A stretch of 64,000 bases of DNA, taken from Bryobacter aggregatus MPL3 (GTDB lineage Bacteria > Acidobacteriota > Terriglobia > Bryobacterales > Bryobacteraceae). The DNA is taken from NCBI RefSeq assembly GCF_000702445.1, contig NZ_JNIF01000004.1:124001-188000 (forward strand), read 5' to 3'. The position numbers and the translations under genes are program-made. The notes below the pieces were generated by a model. That model searched no databases. It was given only the letters and a program-made list of their open reading frames with translations, and had not been told where the DNA came from. Of this stretch, positions 8,278 through 17,452 are shown one piece after another. Numbering within the stretch: the first letter of the stretch is position 1; the number at the start of each line of letters is the position of its first letter.

Positions 8278-9816
8278 TTATAGGACTGGACCAATGCGCC
8301 ACGGAACGAATTCCTTGTGGCCGAGGCGCTCGGCACAGGTCTTCTCGCCGCTGGCGGTGCGCAGGCAGAGGTCGAAAATCTCCTGGCCCACTTGCTCGAC
8401 AGTTGCGTCGCCGTCGACAATACGGCCGGCATTGACGTCCATGTTGTCCTGCATGCGTTTATAAGTGCTGGTGTTGGTGGCGATCTTGATGACCGGCACA
8501 TTCGGGAAGCCGATGGCGCTGCCGCGGCCGGTGGTAAATGCAATCAGATTGACACCGCCTGCTGCCAGGCCGGTGATCGAGACCGGATCGTAGCCGGGCG
8601 TATTCATGAAGACAAAGCCGGGCGAGGTGACGGTTTCGGCATAGTCGACGGCATCCATCATCGGGCTGGTGCCGGCTTTGGCGGAAGCGCCCAGGCTCTT
8701 CTCGAGAATGTTTGACAAGCCGCCTTCCTTATTGCCGGGGCTCGGGTTGTCGTCGAAGCTGCCGCCGAACTGGCGCAGGTACTTCTTATAGCCATTGATG
8801 TAGCCGAGGAACTTTTCGGCAACCTCACGATTGCGCGCGCGCTTCACCAGCAGGTGCTCGGCGCCAAAGCATTCGGTGGTTTCAGCGAGTACGGCACTGG
8901 CGCCAATAGCGGCAAGCATGTCGCTGCAGACGCCGAGCGCGGGGTTGGCGGTGATGCCGCTGAAGCTGTCGCTGCCGCCGCAGTTCAGGCCCAACTGGAT
9001 CTTCGAGGCTGGGACCGTGACGCGCTTTTCCGCCGACATTTCTTCCATAAATTCCTGGATGCGCTTGCGGGAGGCCTCGACGGCCGCGCGTGTGCCGCCG
9101 GCGCTCTGGAGCGTCAGGCCATGCAGGCGCTTGGAGCGGGGGGCGTTCGGTCCGAGATAGTGGTCGATCTGGTTCACTTCGCAGCCCAGGCCGACAATCA
9201 GCGCGGCGCCAATATTCGGGTGGTTCAGGACGCCAGCGAGAGTGCGGCGGAGTTGCTCGGTGTCGGGGCCGATCGTGTGTCCGCAGCCTTCGCCATGCGG
9301 AAAGGCCACCACGCCGTCTACATTCGCGGGCAGACTGGCGGGGTCGAAGCTCTCCGCAATCCAATCGACCGTGTGTGCGGCGCAGTTGGATGCGGCAACG
9401 ACGGCGACATAGTTGCGGGTGCCGACACGGCCATCCTCACGCACAAAGCCCTGGAAGGTGGGCATGATTGCAGGCGGGGCGGGGTAGGGGACTTCTCGGG
9501 TGGGAAACTCGAAGCCAACTTCATGGTCTTCGAAGGCCAAGTTGTGAACATGGATGTGCTGGCCGGGGGCGATATCCACCCGGGCGCGTCCGATGGCCTG
9601 GCCATAGCGGCGCGCGGCAGAGCCAGCGGCAATCGCAGTGAGGCAGACCTTATGTCCAGCAGGAATGTTATCGCGGACGACGACCGGATTTCCGGCGACC
9701 ACAATCGTGGCTCCTACGCTGAGCGGGACACGCGCAATGGCAACGTTATCAGACTCATGCATCCGGATCGCGGAGTTCTCCGCAGTTGGCAACTTAGCAA
9801 TATCGAGAAGACCCAT
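8278..9816 (-). CDS. Altronate dehydratase-like (UxaA/GarD family) hydro-lyase
   Basis: 512 residues. An N-terminal SAF-like domain (about 18-95, MHESDNVAIA) is followed by the UxaA/GarD catalytic region with GFVREDGRVGTRNY, HGEGCGHTIG, GLGCEVNQI, NCGGSDSFSG and TTGRGSAIGFPNVPV. Family members dehydrate altronate or galactarate in hexuronate catabolism; the substrate here is undetermined. A perfect -10 TATAAT on the minus strand at 9835-9830 suggests a promoter immediately upstream, leaving a very short leader for the ATG at 9816; ATG 9762 would give a longer leader. First gene of a three-gene operon with the DsbA-like and M28 genes. Confidence 0.85.
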   Translation of the reverse strand: MGLLDIAKLPTAENSAIRMHESDNVAIARVPLSVGATIVVAGNPVVVRDNIPAGHKVCLTAIAAGSAARRYGQAIGRARVDIAPGQHIHVHNLAFEDHEVGFEFPTREVPYPAPPAIMPTFQGFVREDGRVGTRNYVAVVAASNCAAHTVDWIAESFDPASLPANVDGVVAFPHGEGCGHTIGPDTEQLRRTLAGVLNHPNIGAALIVGLGCEVNQIDHYLGPNAPRSKRLHGLTLQSAGGTRAAVEASRKRIQEFMEEMSAEKRVTVPASKIQLGLNCGGSDSFSGITANPALGVCSDMLAAIGASAVLAETTECFGAEHLLVKRARNREVAEKFLGYINGYKKYLRQFGGSFDDNPSPGNKEGGLSNILEKSLGASAKAGTSPMMDAVDYAETVTSPGFVFMNTPGYDPVSITGLAAGGVNLIAFTTGRGSAIGFPNVPVIKIATNTSTYKRMQDNMDVNAGRIVDGDATVEQVGQEIFDLCLRTASGEKTCAERLGHKEFVPWRIGPVL

Positions 9817-9843
9817 GGTTCAAGCACTGATTATACTTGAGGG

Positions 9844-11097
9844 GTGTCCAAGCCCCTCGTCTGGCTCGTGGCCGCGCTCGGGGTTCCCTATCTTTTTCTG
9901 CTCGCTGCGAGTGGTATTTTCGGTGCCGACGAGCCGCGCTACGCCGCAATCGCTCACCAAATGGCCGCCAGCGGAGACTGGATCACACCGACGCTGTGGG
10001 GCGAGGCCTGGTTTGAGAAACCCCCACTCACCTATTGGCTGATCGCCAGCTTCGATCGCCTCGGTTTTTCGCCAGACTTGGCCGTGCGGCTGCCCATCGC
10101 TCTTCTCGGACTTGGCTTTCTCTTCGCTCTGCCCAGCCTTGAGGCTGCCTTCGTCCTCGGCACCTCGGTCGGTTGGCTGGCAATTTCGCAGGTGGGCGTT
10201 ACCGACATTCCCTTGAGCGTCTGCTTCAACCTCTGGTTGTTGGGGATGCTGCGGGGCAGGCCTTGGCTGGCAGGCGTCGCGCTGGGCGCGGCAGTGCTGG
10301 CGAAGGGCCTGGTCCCCTTGGTGCTCGGTTTGCCCATCGCGCTGCTCTACTGGCGGGAGTGGCGGCACTGGGTGGCTTGTGTTTTCACCGCGGCCCCCTG
10401 GTATGTGGCTTGCTACGTGGTGAATGGCCGGGCCTTCTTTGACGAATTCATCGTTCGCCATCACATCCAGCGTTTTCTATCTCCGGACTTGCAGCATGTC
10501 CAGCCCTGGTGGTTCTACCTGCCGGTTCTTCTGGGCTTGCTGTTCCCCTGGGCGCCCGCTTTGCTCAAGATTCGGAATCCGGAAAAGCCCTATCTCTATA
10601 CCGCGCTCTGGGGACTCTTCTTCCTGAGTGTCTCGACGAACAAGCTCCCTGCTTATGTTCTGCCGTTGTTGCCGTCGCTGGCGATTCTAATCGCTCCCCG
10701 GCTGCAACGCTGGCACTATAGCTTCGCCGCCGGATTTCTGGTGTTGCTGCCGTCAGCGGCTCCCTGGCTTCCGACGGCGATCGATGAAGGATTGTCGAAA
10801 GCCTCGCTGCCCACGACGGCCTGGATTTGGCTGCTGGTTTCGCCTGTTGCCGCCTATCTGGCCTGGCGTTGGCAACGGCCTGCGGTCGTGGCAGCCATGG
10901 CGATTGCGATCTGTTGCCTGAAGTGGCAACTCTATCCACAACTGGAGCGTAAGGTCTCAGCGAGAGAAGTCTGGCTCACACAGCATCCCACCTGTGTTCC
11001 CGATCAGGAATCGCGAGGCTTCCGCTACAGCCTGTTCTATTACGCTGGTCGCGAACTTCCCCTTTGTTCTGTGGAAGGTCGCGACCAGCCGCGCTGA
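9844..11097 (+). CDS. ArnT/PMT-type (GT39) lipid-linked sugar glycosyltransferase
   Basis: Polytopic inner-membrane protein of 417 residues starting at GTG. The first periplasmic loop holds the GT39 signature GADEPRYAAIAHQM with the catalytic-type acidic pair, then WFEKPPLTYWL. About ten further hydrophobic helices and a KLPAYVLPLLPSLA segment follow. ArnT relatives transfer sugars such as 4-amino-arabinose from undecaprenyl phosphate to lipid A; the acceptor here is unknown. It is shorter than E. coli ArnT because the C-terminal periplasmic domain is almost missing. It diverges from the altronate dehydratase gene (27-bp gap) and converges on the DUF481 gene. Confidence 0.85.
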   Translation: MSKPLVWLVAALGVPYLFLLAASGIFGADEPRYAAIAHQMAASGDWITPTLWGEAWFEKPPLTYWLIASFDRLGFSPDLAVRLPIALLGLGFLFALPSLEAAFVLGTSVGWLAISQVGVTDIPLSVCFNLWLLGMLRGRPWLAGVALGAAVLAKGLVPLVLGLPIALLYWREWRHWVACVFTAAPWYVACYVVNGRAFFDEFIVRHHIQRFLSPDLQHVQPWWFYLPVLLGLLFPWAPALLKIRNPEKPYLYTALWGLFFLSVSTNKLPAYVLPLLPSLAILIAPRLQRWHYSFAAGFLVLLPSAAPWLPTAIDEGLSKASLPTTAWIWLLVSPVAAYLAWRWQRPAVVAAMAIAICCLKWQLYPQLERKVSAREVWLTQHPTCVPDQESRGFRYSLFYYAGRELPLCSVEGRDQPR

Positions 11098-11099
11098 GC

Positions 11100-12170
11100 T
11101 TACTTTGCGAAGTTCAACCGGATACCGGTTGTGATCAAAAGATCATTCTTCTTGCGGCCGGGTAGCGGATTGGACAGGTAGCGATCGCTCGCAGAAACCT
11201 GCCAGCTGAGCCAACGCCGCAGCGCAATCGAGAAGGCGATATCGCTGTTAATACGGTACTGACCCGAGTTCGTGATGTTGTTATAGAATACGGTCTTTTC
11301 CGACAAAGTGAAGATTTTAAAGAACTTATGGGACATGTCGTTGCCCGCAAGAATTTCGGCAGAGGTTCGATTCAGGCCGGTGCTAAAGAATTCTCGGTTT
11401 AACGATCCACCGCCATAGAAGTCCCAAACGGTTTGCTTGTTTTTGAGGAAGTGATGACCCAGACCGCCGGCAGGAACAAAACGAAGATCGAGACTCTGGA
11501 ACTGATCAAATTCGAGATCGGTTGAGGCGAAGGCGTAGAACTTCGAGGTAATGTTGACATCGTACTTGATGCCGCCGCGGATCGAGTTGGCCGCCAGCAC
11601 ATTCTGGCCATTGTTCTTGTTGTTGGAATACAGCGAGAAGAAGTACGCGTTGATGCCATCTCGGGTTGTCGAACGGGTCACTTTGGCCGAGCTGGAAATC
11701 GTATTGGTGCTCGCGTTGCCGCGCGCCTGCGCGTAGCCGAGGTCGACGGTGCCAGTCCAGAGATCGACCAGACGCGGATTGCGGAGGCGGTCGAGTTCCT
11801 TGAGATAGTTGGCCTGATCGTCCTTGTTGCGGAACAGGACAACGTCGTTTTCGCTGGCCCGGATGGTACCAGCAGTTTCTGTCGAAACTTCGACTTTCGC
11901 GTCCGCAATCCGCAATTGACCGAAGAGACTCTGTCCGTCCTTCAGCGTGATGTTCACGCGATCACTCGTCTCGATTGCGGTGACGGATTCGCGTTTGATC
12001 TTCAGATCGCCCGCGTAATCCGTCTTTAATAGCAAATCCTTATCGTCAAGCCGAACAATCTGTCCACTCAATCGATCGCCGTTTTTCATCTTCACTTCAT
12101 CCGCCCAGATCGTGGGGCAGAGAAACGCCAGTAAGAGAATCGAACTCCGCATCCTCTTAGGATGGCGCAA
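11100..12170 (-). CDS. DUF481-family outer-membrane beta-barrel protein
   Basis: 356 residues with a signal peptide (SILLLAFLCPTIWA), so it is exported. Residues 25-125 form a repeated beta-rich region (MKNGDRLSGQIVRL and later LKDGQSLFGQLRI). The remainder has alternating hydrophobic strands with aromatic girdles and a terminal strand ending in RLNFAK, as expected for the DUF481/YdiY group. Function is unknown; relatives are described as salt-induced outer-membrane proteins. The ATG at 12152 is an alternative start that gives a tighter signal peptide. Converges on the GT39 gene with a 2-bp gap and no visible terminator. Confidence 0.85.
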   Translation of the reverse strand: MRHPKRMRSSILLLAFLCPTIWADEVKMKNGDRLSGQIVRLDDKDLLLKTDYAGDLKIKRESVTAIETSDRVNITLKDGQSLFGQLRIADAKVEVSTETAGTIRASENDVVLFRNKDDQANYLKELDRLRNPRLVDLWTGTVDLGYAQARGNASTNTISSSAKVTRSTTRDGINAYFFSLYSNNKNNGQNVLAANSIRGGIKYDVNITSKFYAFASTDLEFDQFQSLDLRFVPAGGLGHHFLKNKQTVWDFYGGGSLNREFFSTGLNRTSAEILAGNDMSHKFFKIFTLSEKTVFYNNITNSGQYRINSDIAFSIALRRWLSWQVSASDRYLSNPLPGRKKNDLLITTGIRLNFAK

Positions 12171-12258
12171 AAAGTACCGCTAAACTGAAGGAATCAATGA
12201 ATTTCTCCGTCAAAGTGTGTGTCATTGTGGCAACACCGAATGGAATCAGGAGGCTCTG

Positions 12259-13599
12259 ATGGACCTTTATGCGCAGGCACTCGCCGCCGCACGGAGATAT
12301 GCCGAAGACCGTTCGACCCGCGCGGTATTCCCAACGGCGGAGGCATTGGAGGGTTTGGGGGCATTTGAGAGTGACTTGCCCGACGATGGTCTTGCCGAGG
12401 AAGAGGTTCTAGCCTTACTCGATCGCTTCGGTTCGCCAGCCAGCGTGATGAGTAGCGGGGGCCGGTACTTTGGCTTCGTTACGGGATCTTCCTTACCGGC
12501 GGCAACTGCGGCCCATTGGCTGGCCACGGCCTGGGATCAGAACAGCGCCCTCGCGGTGATGTCGCCCGTGGTGGCGCGGTTGGACGACATCGCTTTGAGT
12601 TGGATTGCGGACCTGTTGGGCATTCCTCCGCAGGCCTTGGGCACTTTTGTCACCGGCGCGACGATGGCGAATTTCACTTGTCTGGCCGCCGCGCGCCACT
12701 CGCTGCTGCAGGAACAGGGTTGGGATGTCGAAGCGAAGGGCATGTTTGGCGCTCCGGCCATTCCGGTCATTGTTGGTGAAGAAGCGCACGTTTCGCTGCT
12801 GAAGGCTTTGCGCCTGCTTGGATTCGGGACGGACTCGCTGTTGCGCGTTCCAGCGGATTCGCAGGGGCGCATGCGTCCTGATGCTTTTCCGACGCTGACT
12901 ACTCCTGCCTTGGTCTGCCTGCAGGCGGGGAATGTGAATACCGGTGCGCTTGATCCGGCTGAGAGCCTGATTCCGCTGGCGCGGGCCTCCGGCTCCTGGG
13001 TGCATGTCGATGGAGCTTTTGGACTTTGGGCGAACGCCTCGGCCAGTTCTGCGCCGCTTGCTGCAGGCTATGAACAGGCCGATTCCTGGGCGAGCGATTG
13101 CCACAAATGGCTAAATGTCCCTTACGACAGCGGCGTGGCTTTTGTGCGAAGCGCTGCGGCACTGGTGGCGGCGATGGGTTCGACGGCGAGCTATCTGCCC
13201 AGTGGGGGCACGATTGAGGCGATGCAGCGGAGTCCGGAGTCTTCTCGCCGTGCCCGCGGTGTCGATGCCTGGGCTGCATTGCGCTCTCTCGGAAAGAAGG
13301 GCGTGGCGGAACTGGTGGATCGCTGCTGCCACCATGCCAGGAGTTTTGCGGGAAGGCTGGAAGAGGCGGGCTGCCAGATCCTGAACGAAGTCGCGTTGAA
13401 TCAGGTGCTGGTGGCGCTTGATAGCGATGAGCGGACGACAGCCTGGATCGAGGCGGTGCAACGGGATGGGGCGTGCTGGTGTGGGGGAACGGTGTGGCAG
13501 GGACGGAAGGCGATGCGCATCAGTGTGTCGTCGTGGGCCACCACCCGGCACGATGTAAAAATCAGCGTCGAGTCGATGCTGCGTTGCCGCCCCGCATAG
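12259..13599 (+). CDS. PLP-dependent group II amino-acid decarboxylase-like protein
   Basis: 446-residue fold type I PLP enzyme of the aromatic amino-acid/glutamate decarboxylase group. The PLP lysine is K283 in SDCHKWLNVPYDSG. The upstream VHVDGAFG supplies the cofactor-binding aspartate, and FVTGATMANFTCLAAAR the phosphate-binding region. The start is fixed by an AGGAGG ribosome site at about 12248 ahead of ATG 12259. Substrate cannot be deduced; bacterial relatives include tyrosine, tryptophan and 2,4-diaminobutyrate decarboxylases. Its 3' end overlaps the convergent DUF3052 gene by 38 bp. Confidence 0.88.
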   Translation: MDLYAQALAAARRYAEDRSTRAVFPTAEALEGLGAFESDLPDDGLAEEEVLALLDRFGSPASVMSSGGRYFGFVTGSSLPAATAAHWLATAWDQNSALAVMSPVVARLDDIALSWIADLLGIPPQALGTFVTGATMANFTCLAAARHSLLQEQGWDVEAKGMFGAPAIPVIVGEEAHVSLLKALRLLGFGTDSLLRVPADSQGRMRPDAFPTLTTPALVCLQAGNVNTGALDPAESLIPLARASGSWVHVDGAFGLWANASASSAPLAAGYEQADSWASDCHKWLNVPYDSGVAFVRSAAALVAAMGSTASYLPSGGTIEAMQRSPESSRRARGVDAWAALRSLGKKGVAELVDRCCHHARSFAGRLEEAGCQILNEVALNQVLVALDSDERTTAWIEAVQRDGACWCGGTVWQGRKAMRISVSSWATTRHDVKISVESMLRCRPA

Positions 13600-13984
13600 C
13601 CAGCGGAATGCAGGCGCGCAGGCCGGTGTGCGTCACAGAGAAACTGCAGGTCTTGTTGTCGACGAGACCTGCCTCTTTGATGGCGGCCATCACGTCGGCC
13701 TGGGTGATGTGCTTTTGCCCTTTCGGATAGATCACCCAGATATTGCCGTTTGCCACGAGGTACTTGCGGAGCGGCGCCAGACGCTGGAGTTGTTCCTTCG
13801 ATTCCACACCAAGAAAGATCAAGTCCGAACCCTTCACTGCGCGATGCTGAGAAGGGTTCGCCACTTGCGGTAGGACTTGGCGTAGAAAATCCGAATCCCG
13901 AATTCCAAGCAGGGAGATGCGCAAGCCCGGTTTGATGCCGAGCTTGTCGATCAGCGGCTTTTCGGGATTGCAGAGATCAGACAA
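13562..13984 (-). CDS. DUF3052-like small protein
   Basis: 140 residues, soluble. It matches my memory of DUF3052 proteins: an opening DKLGIKPGLRISLLG, a central SDLIFLGVESKEQL, and a WVIYPKG segment followed by a helix (ITQADVMAAIKEAGLVD). Function is unknown. It overlaps the 3' end of the decarboxylase gene antisense and the start of the next minus-strand gene by 8 bp, so it is translationally coupled to the epimerase region. The last fifteen residues are low-complexity and may be an extension. Confidence 0.7.
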   Translation of the reverse strand: MSDLCNPEKPLIDKLGIKPGLRISLLGIRDSDFLRQVLPQVANPSQHRAVKGSDLIFLGVESKEQLQRLAPLRKYLVANGNIWVIYPKGQKHITQADVMAAIKEAGLVDNKTCSFSVTHTGLRACIPLAMRGGNAASTRR

Positions 13985-14819
13985 GCGACTGGACGAGTTG
14001 GAGCGCTGCGGTCATATCGGTGGTCCACTGCTCGGGTGTGGTTCCTTCGCGTTCGATCACGATTGGACCGGTGTAGCCAATCTCTTTCAGCTTGGCGACA
14101 AAGCGGGGGATACCGACGCTGCCGCTACCGAGTGGCTTCTCGCTGCCGAGTGAGCCAGCCTTGGTTTTGTCGGGCCAGTCACCGTCCTTGGCGTGCACGC
14201 TATGGATGTACTTCTTCAGCACCTCCATTGCTTCGATCGGATCGCCGGTGCCGTAGAGAATCATGTTGGCCGGGTCGAAGTTGATCAGCAGGTTCGGTTT
14301 GGCGGTATCGAGCAGGAAATCGAGCAGTACGTCTGCTGGTTCCTGGCCGGTTTCAAGATGGAAGTTCTGGCCATTGGCGGCGCAATGATCGCAAATCCGT
14401 TTCACCATGCCTTGCACGGCGATGTAGTCTGCATTGGTCTTGTCGTGCGGAACGAAGCCAATGTGGCAGGCAAAAACGGGAATGCCCGCTGCATGTGCAA
14501 AGTCACAGAGGGCAATCGTACGGGCTTCGCGCTCGTCGCGGGTGGCAGGAGGGATGAAGCCGACGGTGCGGATGACGGTCGGGATGTCGGCGTAGTCTTC
14601 GCCATTGTAGGCCGCCGTCACGGTCAGTAGCGTGAAGTTCTCGGCCTCACAGGCGGCTTTCCATTCCGCGGCCTTGCCGGTGGGGTCAAAGTCTCCAGCG
14701 ACACCCATCTGGGCACACCGCACGCCGAGTGCTTTGATCTTCTGAATCTGTTCGAGGGCTGGCTTCGCGCTGGAAGCCCAGAAAATGACGCCCGTCTCTA
14801 AAGGGTTTAGATTTGACAT
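13977..14819 (-). CDS. Sugar phosphate isomerase/epimerase-like TIM-barrel protein
   Basis: 280 residues of the xylose isomerase-like TIM barrel (AP endonuclease 2) superfamily. Metal-binding positions are visible in FHLETGQEPAD (Glu), NFDPANMILYG (Asp), SVHAKDGDW (His) and a terminal IVIEREGTT (Glu). ATG 14819 (MSNLNPL) is preferred; the upstream 28 codons overlap the oxidoreductase gene and look non-conserved. The start overlaps the oxidoreductase stop by 13 bp, and pairs of this kind commonly handle sugars or inositol derivatives together. Specific substrate unknown. Confidence 0.88.
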   Translation of the reverse strand: MSNLNPLETGVIFWASSAKPALEQIQKIKALGVRCAQMGVAGDFDPTGKAAEWKAACEAENFTLLTVTAAYNGEDYADIPTVIRTVGFIPPATRDEREARTIALCDFAHAAGIPVFACHIGFVPHDKTNADYIAVQGMVKRICDHCAANGQNFHLETGQEPADVLLDFLLDTAKPNLLINFDPANMILYGTGDPIEAMEVLKKYIHSVHAKDGDWPDKTKAGSLGSEKPLGSGSVGIPRFVAKLKEIGYTGPIVIEREGTTPEQWTTDMTAALQLVQSLV

Positions 14820-15817
14820 AGAAGCTTTTCTCCGTGCCGCGTACGGCTTTCGAGTAATAAGAGTGCGAGGGCAACCGAACGCGCCGAATCGACCGGGAGG
14901 CACTTCACAGGCTGCTCATTCTTGCGCGCACATTCGAGGAAGTAACTGATCTCGGCCTGGTAGCCATCGATCGATCCATCCGGCGCCACTTCGCTCACTG
15001 GCGTTCCGGCTTGGAACAAACTCGGGTGTGTATCACGGACATGATATTCCATGGTTCCGTTGTCGCCGACCACCGTGAACTCCATCGAGAAAGGATAACC
15101 CTCATGGTGCCAGCCCCCAGAGATGTTGACGGTGAAGCCGGGATAGTAGAGCTGTCCAACGAGGACGTCGATCTGCTTTTCGAGATTCTCATATCCGGTT
15201 GCCGTGACGCTCACCGGCGCTCCGAAAAGGTACAAGGCCATGTCGATGTCATGGATCAAAAGATCGAAGACCCCGCCGCCGGACTGCGCCTTGTCTTTCA
15301 GCCAGGGGCCCCAACCCGGCGCGGCGCAACGGCGGCGCAGCGTCGCCGTCCGGATGGTTCCCGAATCTCCGCTTTCCACCCATTGCTTGAGCGAAGCATA
15401 GGCAGGAAAGAATCGCAACACCTGCGCTGCCATCAGCACGCGATCGGCCTTTTGCGCCTCCTCGATCATTCGATCGCAGGCGGCGCGATCGAGCCCCATC
15501 GGCTTTTCGACGAGCACATGCTTGCCCGCGCGCAAGGCCTCAATGGTGAAGGATTCGTGCAAAGCGGTCGGTAGACACAGATCGACGGCATCGACCTCGG
15601 GGTCGAGCAGCATCTCCGGGAAGCTGCTGAAGGTGCGCACGGCGCTGAAGTCGACTTGGTTGTCGGACCCTGTCAGGTTGCCTCCAACGGAAGAGAGATC
15701 GCCCTTGCGCTTCTTGTCGTCCCGGGAGACAACCGCGAGTTTTAGATTCGGGATTCCGGCAGCGGCTTTCAGGTGCGTGGCACCCATAAAGCCCATTCCA
15801 ACGATGGCTAGAGTCAT
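14807..15817 (-). CDS. Gfo/Idh/MocA-family NAD(P)-dependent oxidoreductase
   Basis: 336 residues. The N-terminal Rossmann fold begins AIVGMGFMGATHL. The conserved VLVEKPMGLDRAACD motif near residue 105 has the catalytic-type EKP lysine. The C-terminal alpha/beta domain contains GGGVFDLLIHDIDMALYLFG, which bears the conserved D-x-x-x-H-D-I-D pattern. Typical for sugar, inositol or glycoside dehydrogenases. It is the promoter-proximal gene of a three-gene overlapping set with the epimerase-like and DUF3052 genes. No exporter signal, so cytosolic. Confidence 0.9.
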   Translation of the reverse strand: MTLAIVGMGFMGATHLKAAAGIPNLKLAVVSRDDKKRKGDLSSVGGNLTGSDNQVDFSAVRTFSSFPEMLLDPEVDAVDLCLPTALHESFTIEALRAGKHVLVEKPMGLDRAACDRMIEEAQKADRVLMAAQVLRFFPAYASLKQWVESGDSGTIRTATLRRRCAAPGWGPWLKDKAQSGGGVFDLLIHDIDMALYLFGAPVSVTATGYENLEKQIDVLVGQLYYPGFTVNISGGWHHEGYPFSMEFTVVGDNGTMEYHVRDTHPSLFQAGTPVSEVAPDGSIDGYQAEISYFLECARKNEQPVKCLPVDSARSVALALLLLESRTRHGEKLLCQI

Positions 15818-15881
15818 AAAAAGAGAATCCGGCTGCGCCGGACTTTCTCAGGGTATCAAGCCGTCTCTGTCCGCTGGAGTC

Positions 15882-16505
15882 CTACATCGTGACGACATCA
15901 AAACGGAAGCGTTCCGGCGGCAAATCGGAGACCGGCCCGGGGTTCATTGCGGACCAGGTTTGGAAGGCAGACTGCGCCAGTGAGCCATTCAGATAGAACA
16001 GGAACTGATCGCTAAAGCAGCCGAGCGGAGGCGGTTGCCGGAAGGTCAGCCGTAGGCCCAGCGAGCTTTCGAAATTGATGCGCTCATCGTTAACCTGGCT
16101 TCTGGCCTTATCTTCGAGTAACACGACGAAGCTCTTGCGCCCGGCGTGCGGCCAGACATCTGCTTTGAGCAGTGGCCTCAATTCCGCACGCATCTCGAAA
16201 GTGGTTTCGCATTGCCGGATCCATTCGAGAATCGAATCCCCCCAGGCCCAGGCATGCATGAAGCTCTGATACTGGTCCACCAGATTGAGTGCCATGTCCA
16301 TGCGGCGGCGCTCAAACTCCAGTTCCAGCTTAGGATCGAGTACCGGCATGCTGGCAATCAGATCTTCACTTAGAAGAATGTCACTCGCCATGTGCATCAT
16401 CTGGTCCAGGCGTTGGACGGGTGTCGAACGGACTAGCAACGGAGGTAGTTCGTGCATACGGTCGCCGGGTATTTCCACGAATTTGCGTTCGCCAAAGATA
16501 TCCAT
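15882..16505 (-). CDS. Hypothetical protein, 207 aa, distant paralogue of the product at 4744-5391
   Basis: No known domain recognised. Predicted soluble, largely helical in the middle (KLELEFERRRMDMALNLVDQ). It shares sparse but collinear blocks with the 215-residue product at 4744-5391: LPPLL near the N-terminus, ILEWIRQC in the centre, and an LGLRL block with a following helix near the C-terminus. The gene stands alone, 64 bp upstream of the oxidoreductase. Upstream at 16529-16543 lies a short GGAAG-N5-CTTCC inverted repeat that could be an operator. Confidence 0.7.
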   Translation of the reverse strand: MDIFGERKFVEIPGDRMHELPPLLVRSTPVQRLDQMMHMASDILLSEDLIASMPVLDPKLELEFERRRMDMALNLVDQYQSFMHAWAWGDSILEWIRQCETTFEMRAELRPLLKADVWPHAGRKSFVVLLEDKARSQVNDERINFESSLGLRLTFRQPPPLGCFSDQFLFYLNGSLAQSAFQTWSAMNPGPVSDLPPERFRFDVVTM

Positions 16506-16621
16506 AAGAACCTCGCTCGAAACAGGAAGGAATTCTTCCCTATTGTCTTATCGGCCCCTGATTCGGGTTTCTGAAATATAGGATGTCTCGAGCACGCCCG
16601 ACGTTGCGGTTTGTGTGCAGA

Positions 16622-17383
16622 TCAGTTGCGGAAGGACGGATCTTTGCGATCCATCAGGCGAAGCATCGCGTCAAACTCCGGATTCGCTGTGCGGCTATAG
16701 CCGTCGCCGCCTTCGGTGGATTCAAAGTCATCGTTCAATGCCTTGCTGCGCTCACAGACCGCAGCGGGTGGCACCACGAGCTTGGCCCCCGTGGACTGAG
16801 CCGCCAGTTGGACTTCACACGCTCGCTGGAGGCGAAACATGCGAACGAAAGCCTGTCCGACGGTGGCGCCGCAGGTCAGCAAACCATGCGTTTTGAGGAC
16901 CATGACATTGCGATTGCCGAGATTTTCCGCCAGCCTGGCGCGCTCGTCCAACTCGAGGCTCGGCCCTTCGAAATCGTGAGATCCCACTTCGCCGTAATAG
17001 CCCAACGCATACATGCTGATGGGGAGCAGCCCCTCTTCGAGTGCCGCAATGGCCATGCCTGCTGTCGTGTGGGTGTGCATCACACAACGCACATCGGGCC
17101 GTGCCATGTGGATCGCACTATGGATCACGAAGCCCGCCGGATTGATCTCCTGGTTCTGGTCGCCAATGATCTGGCCGTGCATGTCCACCTTGACGAGATT
17201 CGACGCGGTGACCTCATCGAAGCGCAGCCCATAAGGATTGATCAGGAAGTGATGCTCCGGGCCGGGCACGCGGACGGTGGTGTGGGTCCAGATGAGTTCC
17301 GACCAGCCTAGGTGATCGATGATGCGATAGGCAGCGGCAAGCTGGACGCGCAGCTCCCACTCGATGGGGTCCATGGCAGACAT
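16622..17383 (-). CDS. Class II aldolase/adducin-family protein
   Basis: 253 residues. The class II aldolase zinc site is recognisable: CVMHTHTTAG with two histidines near residue 104 and a later KTHGLLTCG histidine near 165; IHSAIHMARPDV precedes the first. Characterised relatives cleave sugar phosphates such as fuculose-1-phosphate or ribulose-5-phosphate; this subgroup is also often annotated simply as adducin-like. The proton-donor tyrosine and substrate cannot be assigned. The gene is divergent from the alpha/beta hydrolase at 17453 with a 69-bp gap, and isolated downstream. Confidence 0.88.
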   Translation of the reverse strand: MSAMDPIEWELRVQLAAAYRIIDHLGWSELIWTHTTVRVPGPEHHFLINPYGLRFDEVTASNLVKVDMHGQIIGDQNQEINPAGFVIHSAIHMARPDVRCVMHTHTTAGMAIAALEEGLLPISMYALGYYGEVGSHDFEGPSLELDERARLAENLGNRNVMVLKTHGLLTCGATVGQAFVRMFRLQRACEVQLAAQSTGAKLVVPPAAVCERSKALNDDFESTEGGDGYSRTANPEFDAMLRLMDRKDPSFRN

Positions 17384-17452
17384 GTTTCGATTATGTCCGC
17401 TCTATCCCTCGAAAAGCAGCATCGGGCACGAATCAGGCAGAATGAGGTCGAC

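Noticed and set aside
16583-17311. 242-codon plus-strand open frame opposite the class II aldolase
   Set aside because: No motif, and it mirrors a well-supported enzyme gene on the other strand.
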